Of a stretch of 64,000 nt of DNA, positions 18,409 through 29,885 are shown piece after piece. The notes under the pieces were generated by a model that worked only from the letters and a program-made list of their open reading frames with translations, was not told the origin of the DNA and did no database searches. This DNA comes from Frateuria soli (GTDB lineage: Bacteria > Pseudomonadota > Gammaproteobacteria > Xanthomonadales > Rhodanobacteraceae), in the NCBI RefSeq assembly GCF_021117385.1, contig NZ_CP088252.1, positions 1,736,001 to 1,800,000 of the forward strand. The letters run 5' to 3'. The number at the start of each line of letters is the position of its first letter. Within the stretch, counting starts at the first letter, position 1. A program made the translations under genes and the position numbers.

Positions 18409-19224
18409 TCAAAACATGGTGCGCTCGATACCGAAGCGCTCGAAGATCTTGCTGGCGATCTCTTCGATCGACACGTGGGTGGTGTTGAGCGACGAGATCC
18501 CCGCCTGGCGCATCAGCCGGTCGGCCTGCTCCAGCTCCCAGCGGCACTGCTGCACGGTGGCATAGCGGCTGTTCGGTCTGCGTTGCTCGCGAATCTGCGC
18601 CAGCCGCTGCGGGTCGATGGTGAGCCCGAACAGCCGGTCCTTGTAGGGCTTGAGCCGCTTGGGGAGTTCCAGCTTGTCCAGGTCGTCGTCGGTCAGCGGG
18701 TAGTTGGCGGCTTTGACACCGTAATGCAAGGCCATGTACAGGCAGGTCGGCGTCTTGCCCGAGCGCGACACGCCGATCAGGATCAGGTCGGCCTGCGCGT
18801 AGTCCACGTCCACGCCGTCGTCGTGCGCCAGTGCATAGTTGGTCGCGTTGATGCGCGCCTCGTACTTGTCGAAGTCGACCAGGCCATGCGAACGGTTGAC
18901 CATCCCCGAGCGCTTGGCCCCCAGCTCCCCTTCCAGCGGCCCGATGAACGGCGCGAACACGTCCAGCATCAGCGCGCCGCTGGCGGCGACGATCTCGCAC
19001 AGGCCGCGGTCGGCCATCGTGTTCACCACGATCGGCCGCTCCCCGGTCTGCGCGTATCGGGTCTTGATCCGGAGCGCAGCGGCCTCGGCCTTATGCGCGT
19101 CGTCCACGAACGGCAGGCGATGCTTGTCGAACTGGATGCCCTCGAACTGCGCGAGGATGGAGTTGCCGATCGTCTCCGCGGTAATACCAGTGGAGTCGGA
19201 TATGAAGAAAACCGTACGTTGCAT
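18409..19224 (-). CDS. ppsR: Bifunctional PEP synthase regulatory kinase/pyrophosphorylase
   Basis: Controls phosphoenolpyruvate synthase by ADP-dependent phosphorylation and phosphate-dependent dephosphorylation of a threonine. The 271-residue product begins RTVFFISDSTGITAETIGNS. It has the P-loop GVSRSGKT (about residue 150) and the DUF299 signature LTDDDLDKLELPKRLKPYKD. It is divergent from ppsA, its substrate, with 223 bases between the two starts. This is the standard arrangement for the pair and supports the assignment. Confidence 0.96.
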   Translation of the reverse strand: MQRTVFFISDSTGITAETIGNSILAQFEGIQFDKHRLPFVDDAHKAEAAALRIKTRYAQTGERPIVVNTMADRGLCEIVAASGALMLDVFAPFIGPLEGELGAKRSGMVNRSHGLVDFDKYEARINATNYALAHDDGVDVDYAQADLILIGVSRSGKTPTCLYMALHYGVKAANYPLTDDDLDKLELPKRLKPYKDRLFGLTIDPQRLAQIREQRRPNSRYATVQQCRWELEQADRLMRQAGISSLNTTHVSIEEIASKIFERFGIERTMF

Positions 19225-19447
19225 GCCTGCCTTCCATTTGTTCGCCGGGCCTGGCCTGGCACCTTAGCGCAAGCGCCAAAGCCTGTCCCTGCTTGACTCC
19301 GCGCTGACTGGTATGCAGTTGGCGCGGCATCGCGAACAAATGGTCTTCTTGTGCCGTGCACCATCGAAAGCGGACAATACCAGTCCTTTGCGGCCCGATT
19401 CGGGGCACGGCGCAGCGTATTACCCGAGCTTTACTAAGGAGATTCCC

Positions 19448-21820
<2,373 letters not shown>

Positions 21821-21831
21821 GCCTCGCCGTT

Positions 21832-21899
21832 GTAGGAGCCCACTCGTGGGCGATCCTCTGGCCTTGAATCAAAGGCATCGCCCACAAGTGGGCTCCTAC
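21832..21899. repeat. Second REP pair, just after ppsA
   Basis: GTAGGAGCCCACTCGTGGGCGAT and its inverted partner ATCGCCCACAAGTGGGCTCC flank a spacer of about 22 bases. They are near-identical to the 17.8-kb pair. The pair starts 12 bases after the ppsA stop and folds into a long hairpin that could protect or end the mRNA. Confidence 0.85.
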
Positions 21900-21917
21900 G
21901 AAAAACCATGGCGGTGC

Positions 21918-21946
21918 TTGTCACTGCCCCGGCCGCCGCGTAAACT
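21918..21946 (+). promoter_or_regulatory. Sigma-70 promoter of tRNA-Ser
   Basis: TTGTCA, a 17-base GC-rich spacer, then TAAACT, ending 32 bases before the mature tRNA. Confidence 0.6.
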
Positions 21947-21978
21947 TCGCGGCTCGCGCCGGCCCGCGCACCTTTTCC

Positions 21979-22069
<91 letters not shown>

Positions 22070-22076
22070 TAAGAAC

Positions 22077-22106
22077 GAACGCCCCCTCGTGGGGCGTTCT
22101 GTTTTT
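22077..22106 (+). terminator. Intrinsic terminator of tRNA-Ser
   Basis: GAACGCCCC/GGGGCGTTC stem with a 5-base loop, then TGTTTTT, 8 bases after the CCA end. Confidence 0.85.
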
Positions 22107-22173
22107 CTGCGTCCTTTTGCGAAGCGCGGCGCCATGCGGCATGCTGCGTGGCGCTCGCACCCTCAGGCTTCCC

Positions 22174-22878
22174 ATGATCGAATTCGGACACGGCACCCAC
22201 GTCGGCCTGCGCCGCGCGCGCAACGAGGACACCTACTACGCCGATCCGGCGCTGGGCCTGTTCCTCGTCGCCGATGGCATGGGCGGCCACCAGCATGGCG
22301 AGGTGGCAGCCGCCCTGGTACGCGATGCGATCGTCGAGCAGGTCACGCGCGGGCGTGGGCTGGTGGAGGCCGTGCGGAGCGCGGGCGAGCGGCTGTTCCG
22401 GCATTCCAGCGCGGCGGCCGACCGGCTGCCGATGGGTACCACGGTCGCCGCCCTGCGGCTGGCCGGCGACCGCTACGAGGTGGCCTGGGTCGGCGACAGC
22501 CGGATCTATCTGTGGCAGGACGGCGCGCTGCGCCAGGTCAGCCACGACCATTCGCTGGTGCAGGAACTGGTGGCCGCCGGCCAGCTCGACCCGGCGCTGG
22601 CCGACCGGCACCCTCAGCGCAACGTGCTCACCCAGGCGCTGGGCGTCACCGCGATCAGACAACTGCACATCGGCATGGCGCGCGGGCTGGCCGAGCCTGG
22701 AAGCCGCTTCGTGCTGTGCAGTGACGGCCTGACCGAGAGCCTTTCCGACGCGGCCATCGCCCGCATAGTCGGGCGCGCGGATCTCGCCGCGCAGGAATGC
22801 GTCGACCACCTGCTGCTGGCCGCGCTCGAGGGCAGCGCGGACGACAACATCACCGTGATCCTGGCGCGCGTCAGCTGA
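22174..22878 (+). CDS. PP2C-type protein serine/threonine phosphatase
   Basis: A 234-residue soluble Mn/Mg-dependent phosphatase. The metal-binding motifs are present in order: RARNEDTYYADP, LVADGMGGHQHGE, VAWVGDSRIYLW, VLCSDGLTE and SADDNITVI. It matches the stand-alone Stp1/PrpC type. No kinase gene (PknB-like) or type VI secretion genes are nearby, so the target is unknown. Start is ATG at 22174. It converges on dnaQ, with only 4 bases between the stops. Confidence 0.93.
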   Translation: MIEFGHGTHVGLRRARNEDTYYADPALGLFLVADGMGGHQHGEVAAALVRDAIVEQVTRGRGLVEAVRSAGERLFRHSSAAADRLPMGTTVAALRLAGDRYEVAWVGDSRIYLWQDGALRQVSHDHSLVQELVAAGQLDPALADRHPQRNVLTQALGVTAIRQLHIGMARGLAEPGSRFVLCSDGLTESLSDAAIARIVGRADLAAQECVDHLLLAALEGSADDNITVILARVS

Positions 22879-22882
22879 GCGC

Positions 22883-23617
22883 TCAGGCCTCGGCCAGCGC
22901 CATCTCGGGCTGCTCCAGCCGACGCCACACGCTGCCGCCCTGGGCCGCCTTGTCCAACGCATCCAGGCGGCTCTCGTGCGCGGCGATTTCGTTCGCGTCC
23001 GCACGCAGCACGCGCGGGCGGCGCCGCAGCGTGACGGGGGCCAGCACGGCCGCGCCGGCGTCCTCGCTGGCACCTTCGAAGGCCAGGTCCAGCGCGACCT
23101 GGCCGGAGGTCATGTACAGGTAGACGTCGGCCAGCAACTGCGCGTCGATCAGGCCGCCGTGCAGGTCGCGCGCGGAGTTGTCCACGCCCAGTCGCTTGCA
23201 CAGCGCATCCAGGCTGTTGCGCTGGCCGGGGTAGCGCTCACGCGCCATCGCCAGCGTGTCGATCACGCGGCAGCGGTCGGCGATGCAGCCCATGTGCGCG
23301 CCCACGCGCGCCAGCTCCGCGTCGAGAAAGCCGACGTCGAAGCTCGCGTTGTGGATGATCAGCTCGGCGTCGCCGATAAACTCCAGGAAATCGTGAACGA
23401 CCTCGGCGAAGAGCGGCTTGTCGAGCAGGAACTCGTCCTCGATGCCGGTCACCTGCCGCGCGCCCTCGTCGATCGTGCGTTCGGGGTTGAGATAGGTCTG
23501 CCAGTGCCGGCCGGTCGGGCGGCGCTCGACGAGCTCCACACAGGCGATTTCGATCAACCGGTGGCCCTGGCGCACTTCCAGGCCGGTGGTCTCGGTATCC
23601 AGAACGATCTGTCTCAT
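22883..23617 (-). CDS. dnaQ: DNA polymerase III epsilon subunit (3'-5' proofreading exonuclease)
   Basis: Proofreading exonuclease of the replicative polymerase, 244 residues. ExoI motif VLDTETTG carries Asp7 and Glu9. ExoII is [16 protein letters not shown]. The ExoIII region is [18 protein letters not shown]. The C-terminal tail that binds the alpha subunit is present and ends MALAEA. The start overlaps the rnhA stop by 4 bases (23614-23617), indicating coupling. The rnhA-dnaQ order is the same as in E. coli, except that here the genes overlap on one strand. Confidence 0.96.
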   Translation of the reverse strand: MRQIVLDTETTGLEVRQGHRLIEIACVELVERRPTGRHWQTYLNPERTIDEGARQVTGIEDEFLLDKPLFAEVVHDFLEFIGDAELIIHNASFDVGFLDAELARVGAHMGCIADRCRVIDTLAMARERYPGQRNSLDALCKRLGVDNSARDLHGGLIDAQLLADVYLYMTSGQVALDLAFEGASEDAGAAVLAPVTLRRRPRVLRADANEIAAHESRLDALDKAAQGGSVWRRLEQPEMALAEA

Positions 23618-24057
23618 GCCCTGCCCCTGTGGCGCTCGGCCTGCTCGCGCGCGGCGGTGTCGACGCGCTCGTTTTCCACGTGGCCCGTGTGGCCGCGCAC
23701 CCAAGCCCAGCGTACCTGATGGGGCGCCTTGGCCGCCGCCAACCGCTCCCACAGATCCTGGTTCTTCACCGGTTTCCTGTCGGACGTGCGCCAGCCGTTG
23801 GCAACCCACCTCGGCAACCACTGCTCGATGCCCTGCATGACGTAGCGCGAGTCGGTGGTGAGCACGACCTTGCACGGGCGTGTCAGCGCTTCCAGCGCGC
23901 CGATTGCGGCCATCAGCTCCATGCGGTTGTTGGTGGTGTCCGTCTCGCCGCCCGACAACAGGCGCTCGACACCCTTGGCGCGCAGCAGGGCGGCCCAGCC
24001 GCCCGGCCCGGGATTGCCCAGGCACGCGCCGTCGGTAAACGCTTCGACTTCGGTCAT
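23614..24057 (-). CDS. rnhA: Ribonuclease HI
   Basis: Degrades RNA in RNA-DNA hybrids; 147 residues. Active-site residues lie in [16 protein letters not shown] (Asp9), [10 protein letters not shown] (Glu), [10 protein letters not shown] (Asp) and the C-terminal DTAAREQA. The basic handle region [17 protein letters not shown] is present. It overlaps dnaQ by 4 bases and follows the YafS-like gene by 17 bases on the same strand. Confidence 0.97.
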   Translation of the reverse strand: MTEVEAFTDGACLGNPGPGGWAALLRAKGVERLLSGGETDTTNNRMELMAAIGALEALTRPCKVVLTTDSRYVMQGIEQWLPRWVANGWRTSDRKPVKNQDLWERLAAAKAPHQVRWAWVRGHTGHVENERVDTAAREQAERHRGRA

Positions 24058-24074
24058 CGTTCCTCGCGAAAGAA

Positions 24075-24755
24075 TCAGGCGGCGGCGCTGCGGCGCGCAC
24101 CCGGCGCCAGGCCGGCGACCGGTGCCGCCGCGATCGCGCGCGGCCGCAGGCGAACCGGTGCAATGGCCTGGCGGCGCTTGCGCGCGATCAGCAGGTAGCC
24201 GCCGCCAAGCGGGCCACCGTGATGCGGCACCACCGCCGAGCTGGGCCACATCGGGCCGACCCGCTGCACGCGCTCGACGTTGAGTTCGGCGCCGCGCAGC
24301 CAATGGCCGATGCGCAGCGGGGATTCCAGGTTCACGCCGCGCTGGCCACGCCACAGCAGCCAGGGCAGCCAGCCGCTGGCCGGATGCATGCCGGTCAGCG
24401 CGAGCATGCCGCCCGGCACGAGTACGCGAGCCGCTTCGCGCAGCAGGAACTGCGCATCGGGCGCCACTTCCAGCGCATGGCTGATCAGCACCAGGCCGAA
24501 GGCATCGTCCAGGAACGGCAGCGCTTCGTCTGGACGCGTGTGCAGGTCGCCGGAGCAACGGTCGCCGTCCAGGTGCAGGTGCACCCAGCGGTCGAGCATC
24601 GGAGAGGCCGGCGGGCGCTCGTGCGCGATGGCCGACACCTGCAAACCGTACGCGCCGGCGCAGCGTTGCAATTCCGGAGCCAGCGCCTGCGCTTCTGCGG
24701 CAAGCAGGCCGCGCATCGGCTTGCTGGCGTAGATGTCTTGATCGCGCTCGGCCAT
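24075..24755 (-). CDS. YafS-like SAM-dependent methyltransferase
   Basis: A 226-residue protein of the class I methyltransferase fold. The usual GxGxG motif I is poorly conserved. Clear later motifs are [20 protein letters not shown] and [18 protein letters not shown]. Similarity and position (between gloB and rnhA) match E. coli YafS, whose substrate is unknown to me. The ATG at 24755 is favoured; the open frame upstream extends into the intergenic region. The C-terminal 30 residues are Arg/Ala-rich and may be disordered. Confidence 0.85.
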   Translation of the reverse strand: MAERDQDIYASKPMRGLLAAEAQALAPELQRCAGAYGLQVSAIAHERPPASPMLDRWVHLHLDGDRCSGDLHTRPDEALPFLDDAFGLVLISHALEVAPDAQFLLREAARVLVPGGMLALTGMHPASGWLPWLLWRGQRGVNLESPLRIGHWLRGAELNVERVQRVGPMWPSSAVVPHHGGPLGGGYLLIARKRRQAIAPVRLRPRAIAAAPVAGLAPGARRSAAA

Positions 24756-24960
24756 GTCGCGCCCGCCCTGCAGCAAAACCGAAGTGTAGCCGCTGGCGGT
24801 CGCAAGCGCGTCACAGGTCGCGGAACCGGCCACCTGCCTGAACACGAATCACACATTTAACGACTCACTAACGAGCGACCCGGATACGGCACTTATAGTC
24901 GGGCGGTTCGCGCAAGCCGGAAGCCTGCGCCAGTCGATACGAAGACTGCGGAGACCCTCC

Positions 24961-25725
24961 TTGCACGTCGTACCGTTACCGGCGCTTGCCGACAACTACA
25001 TCTGGTTGATGCACGACGACGCCGGCCTTGCGCTCGTCGTCGATCCCGGCGAAGCCGCACCCGTCGAAGCCGCCCTGGCGGAGCGCCGGCTCCGGCTGCG
25101 CGCGATCCTGCTGACCCATCACCACGGCGACCACGTCGCAGGGGCCGCGGCGCTGCGCGCCCGCCACGGCGCGACCGTCTACGCGCCGCACGACGGACGC
25201 ATCGACAACGTCGACCGCCGTGTGGGCGACGGCGACGTCGTTGCCCTGGAACACCCCTTGGCACGCTTCGAGGTGCTGGAGGTTCCCGGTCATACCCGCA
25301 GCCACATCGCCTATGCCGGCGAAGGCGCGCTGTTCTGCGGCGACACTCTGTTCAGTCTCGGCTGCGGGCGTCTGTTCGAAGGCACGCCGGCGCAGATGCT
25401 CGCCTCGCTCGATCGGCTGGCCGCACTGCCGGGCGACCTGAAGGTCTGCTGCGGACACGAGTACACCCAGGCCAATGGTCGCTTCGCGCGCCAGGTCGAC
25501 CCGGCCAACCAGGCGTTGGCCGCCCGCTGCGACGAGGCGGCCGCGGCGCGTGTGCAGGGCCGTCCCACCGTTCCCGTGACGCTGGCCAGCGAGCTGGCCT
25601 GCAATCCCTTCCTGCGCATCGACAGCGAGCCGTTGGCCGAATGGGCCAGCCGGCAGCACGCCGCCGACAGCCGGATCGAACGCTTCGCCGCGCTGCGCGC
25701 CGCAAAGGATGTCTTCCAAGGATGA
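24961..25725 (+). CDS. gloB: Hydroxyacylglutathione hydrolase (glyoxalase II)
   Basis: Second enzyme of methylglyoxal detoxification, releasing lactate from S-lactoylglutathione. The metallo-beta-lactamase fold has LLTHHHGDHVAGA as the Zn-binding motif, then VPGHTRSHIAY, FCGDTLFSLGCGRLFEGT and CCGHEYTQAN. The C-terminal glutathione-binding region includes NPFLRID. The protein has 254 residues, the usual size. The start is TTG at 24961 (GGAG 8 bases upstream); no in-frame ATG would preserve the conserved N-terminus VVPLPALADNYIW. It overlaps mltD by 4 bases. Confidence 0.95.
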   Translation: MHVVPLPALADNYIWLMHDDAGLALVVDPGEAAPVEAALAERRLRLRAILLTHHHGDHVAGAAALRARHGATVYAPHDGRIDNVDRRVGDGDVVALEHPLARFEVLEVPGHTRSHIAYAGEGALFCGDTLFSLGCGRLFEGTPAQMLASLDRLAALPGDLKVCCGHEYTQANGRFARQVDPANQALAARCDEAAAARVQGRPTVPVTLASELACNPFLRIDSEPLAEWASRQHAADSRIERFAALRAAKDVFQG

Positions 25726-26972
25726 AACACATACTGCGTCCCCTGCCGCTTGCCCTGTCGCTGCTGATCGCGGCCTGCGCCACCACACCTGCACCCCGGA
25801 CCACCCCGCCCTCCGCCGAGGCCCCCGCGACCCGCGTACCGGACGCCGCAGCCGCGGCGGCGGTTCCCCAGGAGCCGGTCACCACCACCAATGTGTGGGA
25901 GCGACTGCGCGGCAGCTTCGCCATGGCCGATTGCGCCGGCGATCCGGCGATCGAAACCTGGGCCCGCCGCTACACGCGCTCGCCCAAGCACTTCGAGGCA
26001 CAGATGCGGCGCATCCTGCCGCGGCTGGTGTACGTGGAAGCGAGCGCCATGCGCCACGACGTACCCGGCGAGTTCGCGCTGCTGCCGTGGGTGGAGAGCC
26101 ACTTCAACCCGGTCCCGCCGCACAAGAACCGCCCCGCCGGCATGTGGCAGATCATCCCCGGCACGGCGCGTCACATGGGCCTGGATGTGGGGCGCAGCTA
26201 CGACGCGCGCCTGGACCTGACCGAATCGACCGACAAGGTGATGGCGCTGCTCAGCCATTACCACGACTACTTCCAGGATTGGCGCCTGGCCGATTACGCC
26301 TACAACGCCGGCCGCTACGGCATCGAGCACCTGGTCAACCGCGAGGGCGCACCGGCGGCCGAGCCGGCGGTGCCCACGCTGCCGGTCCGCGCAGGCACCC
26401 GCGCGCACCTGGTCAAGCTGATGGCGATCGCCTGCGTGGTGCGCGAGCCGGAACGCTTCCACGTCACCCTGCCCACGCTGGACGAAGACGAACAACTGGT
26501 TGCCGTCGAGGTGAAGCGCCGCCTGTCACTGAAAGAGGCGGCCCGCCACGCGGGCCTGCCGCTGGAGGCGCTGAGCGTCATAAACGCGGGCTATCGCAAT
26601 GGCGTCATCGACCCCAACCGTGGCGGCCGCCTCCTGTTGCCACGCCGGCATGCCAACCAGTTGCGTGCGACGCTGCTGGCGGAGGCGCTCGGCGATCCCG
26701 GCGAACGCACCGCCAGCGTGAGCGCAAAGCCCGCGCTGCCGGACCTGGGCGATGACGACACGCCCGCTACCAGCAAGGACGAGCACATCCCGGACACGCT
26801 TCCGGCCGGTGCGCGCGACAAGCCGGTCGTCCACGTGGTCAGCCGCGGCGACACGCTGTTCGAGCTCGCCCACCGCTACCACGTGCGGGTCGCCCAGCTG
26901 AAGCGCTGGAACCATCTGGACGGCAGCGCCATCCGTATCGGTCAGAAGCTGACAGTCAGCGCGCCCGACTGA
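25722..26972 (+). CDS. mltD: Membrane-bound lytic murein transglycosylase D
   Basis: Peptidoglycan lytic enzyme of 416 residues. It is probably an outer-membrane lipoprotein, with lipobox LLIAACATT at residues 14-22. The SLT catalytic domain holds LLPWVESHFNPVPPHKNR (catalytic Glu), AGMWQIIPGTARHMGL and YAYNAGRYGIEH. One LysM-like repeat lies around residue 265-305. A clear LysM at the C-terminus (VVSRGDTLFELAHRYHVRV) binds cell wall. The ATG overlaps the gloB stop, giving a gloB-mltD operon divergent from the YafS-like gene, rnhA and dnaQ. Confidence 0.94.
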   Translation: MKHILRPLPLALSLLIAACATTPAPRTTPPSAEAPATRVPDAAAAAAVPQEPVTTTNVWERLRGSFAMADCAGDPAIETWARRYTRSPKHFEAQMRRILPRLVYVEASAMRHDVPGEFALLPWVESHFNPVPPHKNRPAGMWQIIPGTARHMGLDVGRSYDARLDLTESTDKVMALLSHYHDYFQDWRLADYAYNAGRYGIEHLVNREGAPAAEPAVPTLPVRAGTRAHLVKLMAIACVVREPERFHVTLPTLDEDEQLVAVEVKRRLSLKEAARHAGLPLEALSVINAGYRNGVIDPNRGGRLLLPRRHANQLRATLLAEALGDPGERTASVSAKPALPDLGDDDTPATSKDEHIPDTLPAGARDKPVVHVVSRGDTLFELAHRYHVRVAQLKRWNHLDGSAIRIGQKLTVSAPD

Positions 26973-27336
26973 CGACGCGGAGGGCTGCCGGCGCGCGCGC
27001 GCCGCCGCAGCCGTCCTGGATCGCCGCCTTCCACCGGCGCGTGCGCCATTGCGCTCATCCCGCCGAAGCGCTGCCGCACCGTGTCATGGTGAAGGCAGCA
27101 GCCCGCTGCGGCGCCCGGACCGCAGACGTACCTCGCGAAGCCTCCCCGCCGCTCCGTAGCCGGAATGCCCGACTACGCGAGGAGCGCTTCCTCGACCGCG
27201 GGTGGGCCCTCTGGACGCGACCCGGGGTCGCCGTTCGTCGAGGAATGTCCTGCAGCCGGGCGATTCCAGGCCCTCTGCGGAAGCGGGCGGCTCGGTGATA
27301 CAACAGGCGGCACGGCCCACCGGAAGGAACACGTCC
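26973..27336. other. Gene-free stretch after mltD
   Basis: About 360 bases with no credible gene on either strand; the open frames crossing it are antisense extensions. It contains a GC-only run (GGCGCGCGCGCGCCGCCGC) near 26990. No terminator with a T-tract was found. Confidence 0.5.
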
Positions 27337-28650
27337 ATGCCATTGCCGCGCCCCCACCGTCTGCTTGCCGTGCTGTTCGGCAGCCTCCTGCTCGCGGGCA
27401 TCACCCGCGCCGCCACGCCCGAAGCCGCCGACCACCCCTGGCTGCTCAAGGCCGACCGTGTGTTCGACGCCCGCAGCGAACAGGCGCACGCGGGCTGGGC
27501 GGTGCTGGTGCAAGGCGACAGGATCGTGGCGGTCGGCCCGGCCGCGCAGCTGCAGCTGCCGCCCGGCACGCAGACCATCGACCTGCCCGGCACGACCCTG
27601 CTGCCCGGCCTGATCGACGCGCACTCGCACATCTTCCTGCACCCCTACAACGAGACCCTGTGGAACGACCAGGTGCTCAAGGAAACCCTGCCCTACCGCA
27701 CCATCGAAGCCGTGCAGCACGCGCGCGACACGCTGATGGCCGGCTTCACCGCGCTGCGCGACCTGGGCACCGAGGGCGCCGGCTACGCCGACGTGGACGT
27801 CCAGCACGCCATCGACCAGGGCCTGATTCCCGGCCCGCACCTGTTCGTCGCCACGCGCGCGACCATCGCCGCGCACTGCTACGGCCCCGGGCCGTCCGGT
27901 TTCCGCAGCGATCTCGATCTGCCCCAGGGCGGTATCCCGGTCAGCGGCGTGCCGCAGATGATCGACGCCGTGCGCGACCAGGCCGGCCACGGCGCCGACT
28001 GGATCAAGCTCTATGCCGACTACCACTGCGGCAAGAGCCACGGCCCGGTACCCACGTTCAGCGAGGAGGAACTGAAGGCCGGCGTGGAAACCGCCCACTC
28101 GCTCGGCCTGCCGGTCTCCGCACATGCCACCACGGCCGAAGGCATGCGCCGCGCCGTGCTGGCCGGCGTCGACACCATCGAACACGGCTACGGCGGCACC
28201 CGCGAGGTATTCGAGCTGATGAAGCAGCACGGCGTCGCCTACCTGCCCACGCTGGAAGCCGAGGCGGCCTACGCCCGGTACTTCCGCGGCTGGAAGCCCG
28301 GCCAACCGCTCGATGCCGACATGCGGCAGTCCGCCCATGCGTTCAAGCTCGCGCTGGATGCCGGCGTCACCATCGGCGACGGCAGCGACGTGGGCGTATT
28401 CACCCACGGCGAGAACTACAAGGAGCTGGAATGGATGGTCCGCGACGGCATGCGCCCGGCGCAGGCACTGCTCGCCGCCACGACGGTTGACGCGAAGATC
28501 CTGCGCCAGCAGGACCGGTTCGGGCAGCTCAAGGCCGGGCTGGAAGCCGACATCATCGCGGTGCAAGGCGACCCGACCGTCGACATCGGCGCCTTGGTGC
28601 ACGTCCCGTTCGTGATGAAGGATGGGCGGGTGTACAAGCAGCCGGAATAG
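27337..28650 (+). CDS. Exported metal-dependent amidohydrolase
   Basis: A 437-residue amidohydrolase-superfamily enzyme with an N-terminal signal peptide ending near [10 protein letters not shown]. Family features are [20 protein letters not shown] (metal-binding HxH), LYADYHCGK (probable carboxylated Lys region), [12 protein letters not shown] and DTIEHGY (His ligands), and [14 protein letters not shown] (catalytic Asp). It resembles the imidazolonepropionase-like or prolidase-type group of periplasmic amidohydrolases. Substrate is unknown, possibly a dipeptide. ATG is at 27337 with GGAAGGAAC upstream. It stands alone. Confidence 0.88.
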   Translation: MPLPRPHRLLAVLFGSLLLAGITRAATPEAADHPWLLKADRVFDARSEQAHAGWAVLVQGDRIVAVGPAAQLQLPPGTQTIDLPGTTLLPGLIDAHSHIFLHPYNETLWNDQVLKETLPYRTIEAVQHARDTLMAGFTALRDLGTEGAGYADVDVQHAIDQGLIPGPHLFVATRATIAAHCYGPGPSGFRSDLDLPQGGIPVSGVPQMIDAVRDQAGHGADWIKLYADYHCGKSHGPVPTFSEEELKAGVETAHSLGLPVSAHATTAEGMRRAVLAGVDTIEHGYGGTREVFELMKQHGVAYLPTLEAEAAYARYFRGWKPGQPLDADMRQSAHAFKLALDAGVTIGDGSDVGVFTHGENYKELEWMVRDGMRPAQALLAATTVDAKILRQQDRFGQLKAGLEADIIAVQGDPTVDIGALVHVPFVMKDGRVYKQPE

Positions 28651-28740
28651 CAGACGACACCGCGTGCCGTCACCAGGAAAACCAGGAATGGGCAGGCAGG
28701 CCGCCCGGTTTGCCCGCCCCCCGATCAAGGAGTGTCCATC

Positions 28741-29190
28741 GTGTCCAGGTATCAGCAAGCGCATGTTCGTGATCGCGCCCGGGTCAGCATCCGGTACGCG
28801 GCGCAGCGATCGAAGTCCAGCGTGGCCATCGGGAAGGCGGGCATGGACGATGAGTTCCAGAACGTCCTGCTCAGGCTGACACGGGAAGAGGCTGCGAGGT
28901 GGTTTCGCACCATGGCGGCGCTGGCCGATGACCTCAGGCACAACCGTGCGCTCTCGAAGAGCGAGAAGAAACGACAGGCGGTCAGCAAGCTTATCGGTGA
29001 CCTTCGCGAGTACCTGGAAAAGACCGAGGCCCGCGTCCAGTTCCACCCACAGGTACTCATCCACTCCGAAACCTTGCTCCGCACTCCGCAACCCGTACCG
29101 GCTGCCGACATAACGCTGCCGATGGTGATCGCCGCGCTCCACATCTTCCAGGTCGTGGTCCGCATGCGCTTCGGACGCGATGACCGGTAG
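28741..29190 (+). CDS. Hypothetical protein, 149 residues
   Basis: I do not recognise this protein. It starts at GTG 28741 with AAGGAG 8 bases upstream. The N-terminal 30 residues are basic and polar. The middle is helical and charged (LTREEAARWFRTMAALADDL, LSKSEKKRQAVSKLIGDLRE). The C-terminal part ends in a hydrophobic helix followed by RMRFGRDDR. It could be a small regulatory or toxin-like protein, but nothing specific supports that. The good ribosome binding site and codon use argue it is expressed. Confidence 0.55.
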   Translation: MSRYQQAHVRDRARVSIRYAAQRSKSSVAIGKAGMDDEFQNVLLRLTREEAARWFRTMAALADDLRHNRALSKSEKKRQAVSKLIGDLREYLEKTEARVQFHPQVLIHSETLLRTPQPVPAADITLPMVIAALHIFQVVVRMRFGRDDR

Positions 29191-29775
29191 CCGGCCTCAC
29201 GCGGGGCAAGTGATGCTCCGGGTTACTTGACCCCGACCACCATCGAATCGGGTCCCACCAGATGCCCGGTGCGCGTCTGGGCGGAAGCCCGCTTCCATCA
29301 TCCACCCGGCGCAATCCACCCCCGTGTGATCGGATCCCCCGGGGTCCCGATCAACATGTTCAGCTCGATCGCGCTCAGCAGGCTCTTGAGGCCCAGAACG
29401 CCAGGCCGGGCAGGATCGTGTCGGGAGAAGGTTGCGCTTGCATGGGCTCGCTCCGTCCGTAACCGCGCTGGCGGTGATGGGTGCGTCGGCCCGAGAGCAT
29501 GCGTAACCGGAACAGGGAAGCCGGCGAAGCATCGTATGTCCCCGGCACGCGGTCCGGGGGCGGCACATAATGCCACCCGCTCCATCGACTGGTCTTCACA
29601 TGCGCCTCGGGACTCTCCACCGCTGGCAGTCCGAGCAACCGGCCCGCCCCGCTGTTCGTTACCAAGCCCGGCCCCGTGGCGCCATGAGAAGGTCCGGACG
29701 GGTGTGTCGAAACCCCTCGCCCGCCACGGTGAAACGTGTCCGCCTGGACGTCTAAACGCCCGCTGAAACAGCAGA
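29191..29775. other. Gene-free stretch upstream of the Hsp20 gene
   Basis: About 585 bases without a supportable gene. The several short open frames on both strands lack ribosome binding sites and family similarity, and no repeats are obvious. It may hold decayed sequence. Confidence 0.5.
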
Positions 29776-29800
29776 CTTGAAAGCGCGTGCAGCGCCCCTA
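29776..29800 (+). promoter_or_regulatory. Sigma-32 (heat-shock) promoter of the Hsp20 gene
   Basis: CTTGAAA, 12 bases, then CCCCTA. This is close to the sigma-32 consensus (CTTGAA, 13-17 bases, CCCCAT). It places the transcript start near 29808, about 75 bases before the Hsp20 ATG, just at the first hairpin of the leader. Confidence 0.75.
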
Positions 29801-29808
29801 GCTGACGC

Positions 29809-29885
29809 TCGCCAGCGAAGCTGGCGCCGCCGGGCCACGGGCCGGCGGCCCTTTCCATGTTGCTCTTGAGGAGGATATGGTCATG
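29809..29885 (+). promoter_or_regulatory. ROSE-like RNA thermometer in the Hsp20 leader
   Basis: Three consecutive hairpins fill the leader. The first is CGCCAGC/GCTGGCG (29810-29826). The second is GCCGCCGG/CCGGCGGC (29826-29849). The third, at 29855-29880, pairs TTGCT with the ribosome binding site AGGAG around a CTTG tetraloop, with the lower stem CCATG/TATGG. TTGCT opposite AGGA leaves the G-G mismatch typical of ROSE elements, which melt at heat-shock temperature. Presence before a small heat-shock gene is the classic context. Confidence 0.75.

Noticed and set aside
29227-29766. A 179-codon open frame before hsp20
   Set aside because: No ribosome binding site, no family similarity and odd codon use; left as gene-free sequence.
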